From: Ditylenchus dipsaci
Lineage: Eukaryota > Nematoda > Chromadorea > Rhabditida > Anguinidae
Reading direction: 5' to 3'
Length of the DNA stretch: 64,000 nt
NCBI GenBank assembly: GCA_004194705.1
Contig: SADC01000025.1
Location: 310,001 to 374,000 of the forward strand
Shown here: piece by piece, positions 42,801 to 54,800 of the stretch
How positions within the stretch are numbered: the first letter of the stretch is position 1
Layout of the letters: every line of letters begins with the position of its first letter
Translations under genes and position numbers: made by a program
The notes under the pieces: model-generated
Database searches by the model: none
What the model saw: the letters and a program-made list of their open reading frames with translations, nothing else
What the model was told of the DNA's origin: nothing

Positions 42801-45800
42801 AAACCACTTTTTTGCACAATAATTGAATTCTAAAAAGTACGTTTTGTAGATGAGGAAAGGGATCCCTAGTTTGTCAAAAATTAGGTTTAGAAAAATATAC
42901 TTCCAATGTAAAAATCACAAAAAGCCAACTTGGAGCCAAATTTTTCCAAAATTAGGAACTAGGGATCCCTTTCCTCCTCTACAAAACGTACTTTTTAGAA
43001 TTTAATTATTGTGCAAAAAAGTGGTTTAAATTTGTACTAGAAATTTCGGAGCCAGTAAGAAATTTGGGAGCCAAATGCTAGTGATGGAAATATTGAAATT
43101 TCGGACTACCGGGACGGGACTTTTAAGAAAAAAATTTCGAGACGGGACCGGGACTTTTCAAAAATTCTGCCGGGACCAGAAAAAGCTTCGTTCGGGACTT
43201 CTAATAAAAGCATTGTTTCAAAAAAAGTTTATTTCACAATATTTCATCACAAAAGAGCTAGTAGTTGAAATAAGGCTCTACCCCGTTAGCGCCTAAATTG
43301 TTTGCGCCAAAAATCGTTATAGCAAAAACCGTTACTTTTTTAATTAATTAGTTGGCTACATATCGTTTTTCTAAGTAATTTCGTGAATATTCTCATTTCT
43401 AAGTTAATACTCAAATTGATCCCAGAGAGACGGGCTACATTTTGAGCATAAGGTTGTAAATGACCATATCTGCAAAATTGACTAAAAACTGCAAAAGTTC
43501 TCAAAAAAGTCCAGAATCCCGGAAATTTTGGAGTTTTTAGTGAATTTTGTAGATGTGGTCATTTACAACCTCATAGTCAAAATGTAGCCGGTCTCTGTGG
43601 CATCAATTTGAGTATTAACTTGTAAATGACAATATCCACGAAACTACTTAGAAAAACTATATATAGCAAGCTAATTAATTGAAAATGTAACGGTTTTGGC
43701 TGTAACGATTTTTGGCGCAAACAATTTGGGCGCTAACGGGGTAGAGCCTGAAATTAACGACGCGTAGATTCTTGTTCAAAAAAATCAATTGTTCCGCATG
43801 CTCTGGAGAAAGATTTGAACGCCTGTAGTCGTATACATCCCGCGCCACCGAGAATAGCTGTTCACTTGGTACGCTTGTAGCTGGAGCTGATAAGTAGCGA
43901 CGAGCTATTTCGCTAGCACAAGAAATGAACCTTCGTTTTTCTTTAAAAAAGTTGAGTTAATTGAACCTAGTCCCGAAATTTTTTCGATTTTCGGGACCGG
44001 GACCGGGACTTTTACTCTGAAAGTTCGGGACCACCGGGACGGGACTTTGGCAAAAAATCTCTTCGGCGGGACGGGACTTTCGGGACCGTCCCGTCCCGCT
44101 TCCATCACTACCAAATGCCAGCACTGGTTGTATCCAGTCGTAAGGCAGTCCTTGGTTTGATAACAAGCTATCAAATTCTATCAAGCTATCAAAGATAGTC
44201 CAAAAAAAATTAAAAATCACATCAAAAGTTTAAAAAACACCAAGATAAATTTTACTGGTCAAATTCAGACTTTTGAGGGTTCGATTCAATCCACGCCATT
44301 ATGTAAAAACTTTAGCATAGTCACTTGGACCAGAATTCGCATTAGTTAAGAATCCAGGAATAAGACAAAAATTTCTCCGTTGCTATTCTTAAATGAAAGA
44401 TCTCGAAAATAAATGTAAAAATGTTCTGAACCCCGCAGAGGCGGAACTTGAGTGGGTGACATCTATCGGGAACTGTATCTTGCACGACTTAAGTGATTTT
44501 ATGGCTTGTTCACGTTTTTAGAGTTAGAGTTCTGATCACAGGTGCTCACGTAGCCAAAAACCCGAACTCTAACTCGAACAAAATTAACAAGTCATTATTG
44601 TTTTACAAAGCTTTTACTTGCGAAGCCTATAACCACTCTTTTAACACTCAAAAGGCCGGGCAGCACTTCTGAGCAGTTGAACTCAGTTTTTCAAGCTGAA
44701 TCCAGATCCTGTTGAAGAATTTCGGCGCTACTGGAATACTCCTCCAAAAAAACGCTGCTGGAATATACCCCACCTAATAATTTAGGCTTAGGCCTGTAGA
44801 CTTATGCTTGGGTTTAGGCTCAGGGCCTAGCCAATACTAACAAGGTCTTTTGCACAATTTTTTTTCTTCAAAAAATGGTAATTCTATGTGCCTTCGAAAA
44901 ATTATTGGGAGGATATATTCCAGTAGCTTTTTGGGATGGGTATATTCCAGTATCGTCAGAATTTCAAAATTTGAGTCATAAAGAGATTGTCTGACGTTTT
45001 AAAGTTGAGACGCTGATAACCAAACGTCCTCTGTTATTTTTGCATTTTTCGCTGTCCTCTTTCAACGGTTTGCAAACGTTTTTTAGCTTCTTGGAAAGCT
45101 CGAATTTTAAGCTTCCCAACGACATATCATTCAGGCGATTAGCATTATAAAATATGATAATTTTAGTAAAAAAAAGTTGTGGGTTAGAGATGCGCGCACG
45201 CACTTACCTTAGACATGATTCCGAGCAAGACTCTTTATCAAAAATGAATATAGAGTATATTTTTGCCCAGCTCGAGTGACAAAAACTTGGTAGAATACCT
45301 TAATTTAAGTATCCGATACCCTTTTACATTAAATTACCTTGGTCCCCAAGGTAAAAAGTCAAATTTTGGTCAAAAATTTTTTTTTTCAAAAGTTGGGAAG
45401 AAAAGTCTTTCCCCCACCTTTTTTTTACCTTTTCTACACGTTTCTGACTTTAAAACATACAAAAAACATAATTTTGGGCATTTTTGAGAGAGAGAACCGT
45501 ATAAGGGAGTCTTACCAAATGTTGATCTAAAGTCCGAGAAACAAGTCAAAAAATTGGTTGCAGTGACGAATGGGCCAAGTATGGGCCCTGTATGATTAGT
45601 GGCCTCTATTATTAGTTCCCTTGCCTTCCCAATACAGCCCTTATTCCCTTTAAAATTCAAAAGGCGCCAATTTAAATTTTTCAAATTTTGACTAAAAACT
45701 AGGGTTGTACAATGGGTATATTGCCGGGAATATTCCCGGAAATATTCCCGGGAACATTGGGAATATTCCCGGGTTTCCCGGTATTTTCCCCTATATTGGG

Positions 45801-48800
45801 AATATTCCCGGGAATATTCCCAATGTTCCCGGGAATATTCCCGGGTTTTCTATATGTCCGGGAATTTCTACAACTCTACTAAAAACCCATGATCATACTT
45901 GCACGCTCGCCAAAAATAAAAAAAGCGCCGGCGCTTTTTCATTTACACCGCCGGCGCCGGCTGGAGCGCCGGGTCATTAAAATTTTCGCCGGCGGCGCGT
46001 TGGCGCTGGTGCAGCGCCGGCGCCGTCTTATGTATAATAAGGGTAAAATTTGAATTATGTTTTTAAACATGACAAAATTCATACTAAAACGACGTTTTTT
46101 CACGACAGATATCATTTGCATAGTACTTGAATAGATCTCCCGCCTTCTGTTAACTTCTAAAACTATATACTTTTTACATCTTTCGAAGCGCCGGCGCCGA
46201 CACGCTTCATTTTTTTCGGCGCCGGCGCTCCAACTTGCCCAATTTTACCCGGCGCGCCGCCGGCGCTGCGTGCAGGTATGCCCATGATACCCCCTGTGGT
46301 TCGAAATTTTTTTTTCTCATATTCTGATATGATGAACTCAAGCCAAAAAATTATTGTAAAAATATTTGGACGTGAAAACTGATTCCTGTTGGACAAACTG
46401 AAAATTCTGACAACAGATTCGTGTTCAGCATGGTTGATTTGCATATAAAACTGCCCTTACATGTTAACCTGACTGTCCTATTTCGAATTCCGCTCAAGAC
46501 GATACACGGCTGTACCGAGAAAGGTAAATAAATATTTGGTAAAAGGCAGATTTGGTAAAAAAGCTTTTGCTAAAAAAAAATTGGTAAAGGCACATTTGGT
46601 AGGCACGTTTGGTAAAGTCACATTTGGTAAAACTTTTTTTTTGGTAAACGCACATTTGGTAAAATTTATTTCGATAAAGGCCTTTTCTGGTTCCTTTTAT
46701 GTCACAGGTATGATGACCCTCAGATATTTTGAAATATGCAGGTACGCAGGTACTCGAGAAAACGGCATTTCACCACCAACAAACCATCTTCAGCATGCCT
46801 GAATTAGTCCAGAAAAACAATTTTTGGGACATGAAAAACGTAAAAAAAATTTTTGCTAAGTGGACGACCACTTGGTTTGTCTGGTTAAGACTAAAAACTT
46901 TAATTCCCACACAATTAGGTATCCACCTACACAGGTAATTTAAATCCAGTGGTAGATCGCCATCCAGCCAGTGGTGAGCCACCTGGGAGCCAGTGATTGG
47001 TAGTGGAATAGGGGTGGGAGAATGGTCGATTGCTCAGATGATTTTACGTCAGATTAAGGTAGTTTCTTTTTTATTTTGACCAAATTTGATATTTTCGTGT
47101 CTTTCAGCTGGATATTCACCTGGACCTAGTGCCTTACCAATAGAAAATCTTACCAAATTTACCGTTACTAATTTTTTTTACCAAATATGCCTTTACGAAA
47201 GTAAATTTTACCAAATGCGCTTTTACCGAAAAAAAATTAAATTTTACCAAAAAGTTTTTTTACCAAATGTGCCTTTTACCAAATATTTCTTTACGTTTTC
47301 GGTACAGCCCAGTACATATTTTAATAAAAAAAAGTTCACGTTTTTCAAATGTTTATTGTCTTGAGCGGACTTCGAAAGTCAGGTTAAAGTCTAACCTGTA
47401 TTTCGAACATGTTTAACCGTTAAACATGTAAGAGCAGTTTTGTAAGCGAATGCACCATGCTGAACACGAATCTGTTGTCAGAATTTTCAGTTTGTCCAAC
47501 AGGAACAAGTTTTCACGTCAAAATATTTTTACGATACTTTTTTGATTTGTTTTTCGGACAGAGTTTTTTTATGACAGAGAAAAATGCAAAAATAACATAA
47601 GACGGCCGCAGTATAGAATCCCCTGGCCCGAAAACCGGCTTAAACCTCGTTTTTACGCGATTTGACCACTTTTACGTATAGAAAAGATGAAAAAACGATT
47701 GGGAAAACACTTCCACAAAAAAAATTTTTGACCAAAAGTCGACTTTTTGGCAGTTCTGAAGCGTACTTAGATCCCTTATTTGGTGGTTTTTACCCTATTT
47801 GGTCACTGAAGCTGGAAAAAAAGAGTCTCTTTATGCATTTTTGATTTAGAGTCTTGCTCGGAATCATGTCTAAGGTAAGTGAGTGCGCGCATCTCTAACT
47901 CTCAAGCCCTCTGCGCTCCCTTCGGGGGAGCAGGGGGCTTGCATACCAGAGTTTCTTTATGTGGTAGGCCCCAGTTAACAAAACCATGTTCAAATCTTGT
48001 CTTTTTAGACTTTTAGAGATGTCCACGTACCCTTTTAGGTTAAGTTACCTTGGTCCCCCAAAGTAAAAATGAAAAAAAAATTAAAAAATCTTAAAAAGTG
48101 TCTCCCCACTAATTTTTTTTGTTGCTTTTTCACGTTGAAAGTAGCTAAAATGCCCTTAGGAGACCATTTTGGGCATTTTCAGGCCAGGGAGGATTGTGTA
48201 CTTTAGCCCATAGAACGTTTGATTATTAGCCTCCCAACTTCCCCAAAAGGTCATTAAAGGGACATGGTCACCTGTTTTTAAATTTGTCTCCGCCAATTCA
48301 AAAAAATTTCTGAATCATTGAACTTCTGTACGGATTTTTCAGCTTGGTTTCTAACAAATCAAGCCTAGAATTTAGTCTTAGGTATAGTTTTGTTAGAAAC
48401 CAAGTTCAAAAATCCGTGCAGAAGTTCATTGAGTCAGGAAAATTTTTTGAATTGGCGGGGACAAAATCTGGAACAGGTGACCAAGCCCCTTTAAACCCCT
48501 TTTACCTCAATTTTTGGACAGAGTTTTTTTAAATTATTTAATTATTTTTTTATTCTTCAATCGGATCTGGAGTCATCGTGAAAAATTAAGTCAAACTGCC
48601 CAGAAGTGCTGCTCGCCCTTTCGAGCGTTAAATTTTTTAAGAAATATCTGTTGCCTACACTATTTAGGCATCCTTAACTTAATTTTTGTAAAAAGCCAGA
48701 AAGGAAATTTTGACCCTATTTGGACATATCACCCCCCCCCCCCAATCAACTTATTTAAAATGTTTCCAAACACCCTATATCGATTTAAAATGGCCTCAGG

Positions 48801-51800
48801 AGTTCAAAAAAGACATTATTTTTAAGTTCTGGTAAAGAAAAAATTTAGTTTTGAGATTTTTGAAATTTCGATACCTGTTTTACTATGTTTTTCAACATGG
48901 GACTTGGCAAAAACATCCTCTATATGCATTTTTGATAACGAGTCTAGCTCGGAATCATGTTTAAGGTAAGTGAGCAGTGTTGGAAACTCGTCCTCGTCTT
49001 GGACGAGGACGAAGTACGAGCAGCTCCAAAAGCGAGGTACGCGGACGAAGACGAAGTACGAAACTCGAAGAGGTCGACGAGGTCGTGGATGAAGGGGCGA
49101 GGACGAGGACGGAAGGGTAAAGACAACTCGTCCTAGCTAAAATTTTCTTTGTTTAAACTTTTTTTATTTATTATTATTTATTTTTACGAAACTTCCTATT
49201 ATTCGAACAATTTTTAGACAACAGATTTGATTTCCTTATTCAAGCATTTGCTTGAGATTTTTTCCCTCTGCTAGTTCTTTGACTAGTTTTTTGAGGTGTT
49301 CATCAACAATGTATCAATTCTTTCATCATCATCTTTGAAAAGAGCATCGCCTTTTTGATCAGTGCAATAAAAATGCCAAGCAAAGCCAAAAATTTGATAC
49401 CTAGTCTTTTTAGAGATCTCACTTCACAATAGGCGAGAAAAATTGCAATGTACCTTATGGTGGTTTTAAATGAAAAGTCAAATCTTGAAATTACTTTGAG
49501 AAAATCGGGTTCTGTTAAAATTTAACAACAAAAATTGAAAACTTAACAACAAAAGGTGTAATATTTTTCTATGAAAACTTACTTTTTGGCTTTTAAATAT
49601 GAAGTACGAGCAAAGTAAAACACGTGTGAAACGTGTTAACACAAAGTGAAAACACAAAGGACGATAAAAAGACGAGAACGAAGACGAGTACGAATCAATT
49701 TTAGTCTCGTACTACGAGGACGAAGACGAGTACGAGCGATTTGAAAAAGTTGGTACGAGGACGAGTACGAGTCCCGAAAATTTTTGGTTCGAAGTACAAG
49801 GACGAGAAATTTGAAAAATTCTCAACACTGTAAGTGAGTGCGCGCATCTCTTACTTTCAAGCCCCTGCGCCCTCGAAGGGGGCTTGGTTGCTTGGGGTTG
49901 AGATGCGCACACCCACATACCTTAGACGCAAATCACTCGAAAGTGACTCTGGATGCATGAAAAAGCATGCATACCAGAGTTTATTTATGCGGTAGGCCCA
50001 ACATCTTCCTTTTGTTCAGAATTGGCCCTTTTTGGTCCATTAAATCCCTTCGAAAATGGTCAAAATGGGTGGTTTTGGGTGGTCCCAAAACTCAATTTTT
50101 TATTGACCAGAACTCAAAAATAATCACTTTTTGAACTCCTGAGGCCATTTTAGGTCGATATAATGTGTTTGGAAACACTTTTTAAAAATAGTTGATTTGG
50201 GGGGGTTGGTTTTATATCCAAGTAGCGCCGAAATTTTTTTATTCATTAGTTCTCGGAATCTCAAGCGTGATGGCGAATGAGACCACCAGTTTTAAGTAAT
50301 AGATCGTGAAAAGTATAAGTTTTCATATCAAAATTTTTCAACTAATTAATTAAAAAACTGCAAATCCTCACAGTCTTACGAGACAATTTTATTGTGAAAG
50401 TAAAGACTGATTAAACAACTCACTTTGTATTTACTGTTGGGAAGCAGGTTCATAACTTTAACTATGCCTATTTCTAGCAAATGGTCCCCTGAGTTGTCAA
50501 TGCGGGCAGTTCTAGTGTATCTTGAAAAAAAATATTTCCAGTATTTTTTTTTCGTGTCAGGTAAAGTATGTGGGCATTACAAAAAATTCCTGATTTGCAT
50601 TTCTGCTAGAGAAATTTGCCCGTCGTTTTCAGTCAATCTCCATATACAATCCTCGAAACAGACTTCAAAACGTCTGGCAATGAGAGACTGATCTTCATCT
50701 TCGTGAAGCATTTTTAGGCGATGGGCTTCTGCCTGCTCCTCTACTTCTTTTTCTTTAAAGCAGGAGATCATCATTGCTCTGGAATATTAATATTGAGTTC
50801 ATATCCAAAAATTGTAATAAAAGCTACAGATCATCAATGAGCTCATTCTGTTTCAATTTATGCTCTTCAATTTCTGCTTGAAGGTGTGTGTTTTCAGAGT
50901 GCAGTCTAAAGAGAAAACAATTTAGTAAATACTAGTAACCAGTGTTGTAAATCTTAGAATTGCGGCACTGGCACCAGCTCACGGCACCGAACCCGAAAAT
51001 TTCGGCACCGGCTCACGGCACTGACCATGAAAATTCAGGCACCGGCACCAGCTCACGGCACGGACCAAAAATTTTCCACACCGGCACCATATCACGGCAC
51101 CGGTGCGGTGCCGTGAGCTGCCTGATGCCGGTGCCGCACCGATGTAATTTCCTTTTTTAGAATTTCGTCAGCGGCACAGATTTACAGCACCAACCTTAAA
51201 AAATTGCGGCACCGGCACCAGCTCACGGCACCGGTGCGGTGCCGTGAGCTGCTGGTGCCGCACCGGTGTTACTCACAACACTGATAGTAACTCTTTCGCC
51301 TATTTATTTCCGATTTTTAATGTGGGATTTAAAAAGCCATGAATTAAAAATTATGGCGTTCTGTTTCTTAACAAGAAGATCAAATTCAAACAGTCTCAGC
51401 AGTAGGATCGGTTGATTTCGAATTGCAGTCGAACCTTTTGTAACATAAATTTAAGGTCGGAAGTTCGTTCTCACCTAGGGTCCGACACTTTTTTTAGCCC
51501 GGTTTTTTTAACTTTTTTGTCAGTTCTGTTTTGACAGTCGGGTCCCAAATATCGCAAGGATTCCGATTTTGCCAATCGTTTTTCAGAAATATATATTTTT
51601 TTATAAAAAAGCAAAACCTCTATATAACATAAATAGTTATGACGAAAATCTTGTTTTTTTCACCGAGTTTTTGTTTTTTCAAAGAAAAAAATTTTGAATT
51701 TCTAAAAAATGATTGGTGAAACCGGAATCCTTGCAATATTTGGAACCAGACTGTAAAAAAAAGAACTGGCAAAAGCTTGAAAAATGGGTGTGAAAAAGGT

Positions 51801-54800
51801 GTCAAACCCGTTAACTTGGCCGGTCCCTTGAATTATGTTATATAAAGGTTCAGAATATCTTTGGTTCCTCATTCTTTTCCCTATGTCCCTATGTTTTTGT
51901 TTTAGCTAGAAAATTTCGCAAAGAGTCAATCATAAAAGAATGTCTCCTGACGTTGAGGTCAAGAAAGAAATTGAGGTGGATCTTGCTAAGGCTGTCGATC
52001 AGGTAATTTTTGACAGTAATTATTTTCCTATCTCCAGCTTATTTCAGATTTCTTCGCTGAAGGTGGCTGATGAGGCGAAGTCAGACGATCAGAAGCCGAA
52101 GCAGCTCAAGAAGTCTGAGGTTCGAGATGGTAGACAGCAGAAGGAGAACAATAAGAAGAAGGCTGAAAAGAAACCTGCTGATGCTAAGCCCGCCGACAAC
52201 AAGGAAGCGCCGAAGGCAGAGGATAAGAAGCTTGCTACCAAGCCTGTCTCCAAGTTGGCTGAGAATAAGCTTGCTTCTTCCACTGTTGATCAAGACAAGC
52301 TGAAGACTGCCGATGATTCAAAGGCTGTTGAGAAAGATGCTCCTTCGAATGCGTTGCCGGAAAAGCGGGGTCCTTTGATTGTTCGTGGCGTATCTGGCAA
52401 GGTCAGCTGGTACAGTCTTGGCAAGGGTGAGTTTTCTAATTAAGTGTTTCGTTGATTGTTAATTTTTTCGCGCTCAGGTTTCGGATTCATTGAGCGTGAT
52501 GATGGAGAGCCTGATGTCTTCGTTCACTCTTCTGCTATTGTTCGTCTTAGTCGAAATGCTCGCATTCTGTCCGGAGGTGAGAAGGTCGAATTCGATGTGA
52601 TCAATGGTGCCAAAGGACCTGAAGCTGCTGTCGTGACTGGTGTGGGAGGAAGACTCGTTCGTGGCTACACATATATGCTTGGTGGTCAGCTCCGCATCAA
52701 TCGTGGTCCTCGCAGTCGTTCTTTCCGCCGGCATCGCCAGTTCAAGGGACGTCGGGGACAGACATCCGGTGAAGAGGAAGGCAGTGATTCGGTAATTAAT
52801 ACAATTTTTGAGAACTATATTTATTCAATTATTATTTCAGACTTCCAGTGATGACACCAGCAGCGATGGAGACAACAGTAACACATCGGAAAGCGGTAGC
52901 AGCTCGCATGGCATCGGTGAGGAAGGCGATAAGGCCAAGCAGCCCAAGGGTAACAGTTTGATGATGTGTGGTGACTGATCGTTTCTTTGTAGGAAGCGAG
53001 GTCAAGTCGCCGGATCAGCAGAAGCAGGACGCCAAGCCGAAAGCTGAAGCTCCAGCCTCGAAGCAGCCGACCAAGAGTGAGCCTACCAAGAACAAGTAGA
53101 AGAGAACAGACAGCACAATCATTTGCAAAATGAATTCGTTACATTTTCTCTGAAAGTTCCCAAATCTGTTGTTGAGATAATTGTACCTTTGATGTTGCTG
53201 TTACCCGTTATAAATTCTTGATTTGTTAATGTGGAGCGGTACTTTAATTGTATGAGTTACGAGCAGGGCTTGGTGCGATGCAAAATAGGCGTCTGTAAGA
53301 ATTGCCTGCATTCTATTGTTGCTCTTTTGGCAGTTGTTAATCAATCTAAAAACATGGTCCGTCACGTTTGGCCCCCGCGACCGTTTGGCCCTCGGGACGT
53401 TTGGCCCCTCTTATCAAAAAGGGGGGACACGGGTGTTTCCCTCAAAGTGCGTTTCCCCTCAAGCTCGTTTCCCCTCAAAGTTCGTTTCCCCTCAAAGTGC
53501 GTTTCCCCTCAAGCTCGTTTCCCCTCAAAGTTCGTTTCCCCTCAAAGGTCGTTTCCCCTCAAAGTTCATTTCCCCTCAAAGGTCGTTTCCCCTCAAGTGT
53601 CGATTCCCTTAAAAATAATTTTTTTCTAAAAAAAAATTCGATCAAAATAAACTAATGTAATACAAAAAGCATGAAATATCGTTGGTTTTATTTTAGTCCA
53701 AAGACTTTTCGAATAATGTTTTTGTAACCACTTGTACGTCAAAAATAAAATATTCACTCTTATTGTGTTATAGAAAATTTTCAATCGTCTATATATATTT
53801 TTCGGACACGGACACAATATCCCTGGGCCACAATATCCCCGCGGATACAATATCCAAGTGGTCGTCCACTTGGATCAAAAATTTTTTGCTCACGTTCTCG
53901 GCTTCTAAAATACTTTTTCTGCACTAATTATAGCACACTGAAGATGGTTTGACAGTGGTAAAATAACGTTTATGAAGAAATTTTTGAGTTATAGTAAATT
54001 CTTGATTTTGATAAATTAAGAGTTCACAATAACTCAAAAATTTCTCGATAAAACGTGATTTTACCACTGTCAAACCATCTTCAGCATGCTCGAATCAGTT
54101 CAGAAAAATGGTTTTGGAACCCGAAAACGTAAAAAGTTTTTTGATCCAAGTGGAAGACCACTTGGATAGACATCGCCTAGGATGATGGTTCAAATCCAGC
54201 TGAGTGCATACCTTTATTTATCATTATTTTGAGTGTTTAAGTGGTGTAAAAGTTCATATACTCATTCCCAAGGTTACTGGTTCGACCCCATCTGGGTGCA
54301 ATCAGTCTCGAGTAGAGGACCCCATTTCAAATTTAACCGTTTTCAGAACGCAATTTTGAATTAAATCGCTTGGGTTTTCAATTACTTTGAGCTAAATCTA
54401 AAATTTTGGATTCTGGATGTGGATACCCCTCGGGTAGGTACCACGGGGTAAACTTTACTTATTTATTTACTTATTTTGAAGGGAACTTATTTTGAAGGGA
54501 ACTTATTTTGAGGGGAAACGACTTTTGAGGGGAAACGACCTTTGAGGGGAAACGACCTTTGAGGGGAAACGACCTTTGAGGGGAAACGAACTTTGAGGGG
54601 AAACGAACTTTGAGGGGAAACGAGCTTGAGGGGAAACGCACTTTGAGGGGAAACGAGGCGGACCCCAAAAAGGGACATTTGGACCCTTTTAATAAATATG
54701 GACGTTTGGCTTTCTCAACACTTAAAAGAAGCAAATTATTGTCATTATACACAATATGTTAATCAAAATCGGTACCCTAAACACCGTTTGATAACACCAA

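Larger units (their letters stand above)
43079..44110. mobile_element. hAT element with transposase C-terminus, nested
   Basis: TAGTGATGGAA and TTCCATCACTA form the ends, flanked by CCAAATGC (43071-43078 and 44111-44118). Subterminal inverted arrays of CGGGACGGGACTTTT units occur at 43100-43200 and 43985-44100. It carries a hAT dimerisation-domain remnant and a further nested element. Confidence 0.9.
42744..44126. mobile_element. hAT-like element, outer shell of a triple nest
   Basis: CAGTGCTGGCATTTGGCTCC and its complement form the ends, flanked by GTTGTATC (42736-42743 and 44127-44134). Its own sequence is an inverted repeat around 42750-43078, with the remaining 3' end at 44111-44126. It is interrupted by the element at 43079-44110. 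It lies in the 8.4 kb BLTP2 intron. Confidence 0.9.

Noticed and set aside
45939..46444. Arg- and Ala-rich frames
   Set aside because: Translations of GCGCCGGCGC repeats in a hAT-like MITE.
52070..52303. Alternate frames within the Y-box gene
   Set aside because: Shadows of the Lys/Ala-rich N-terminal exon.
53231..53655. Three overlapping frames rich in FPLKVRFPS
   Set aside because: Translation of the CCCCTCAAAG array; the mirror array at 54.5 kb gives the same peptide on the other strand.
54170..54320. Two tRNA-like 3' halves (GGTTCAAATCC, GGTTCGACCCC)
   Set aside because: Both lack a convincing D arm and pairable anticodon stem; kept only as possible SINE debris in the array-ended element's core.
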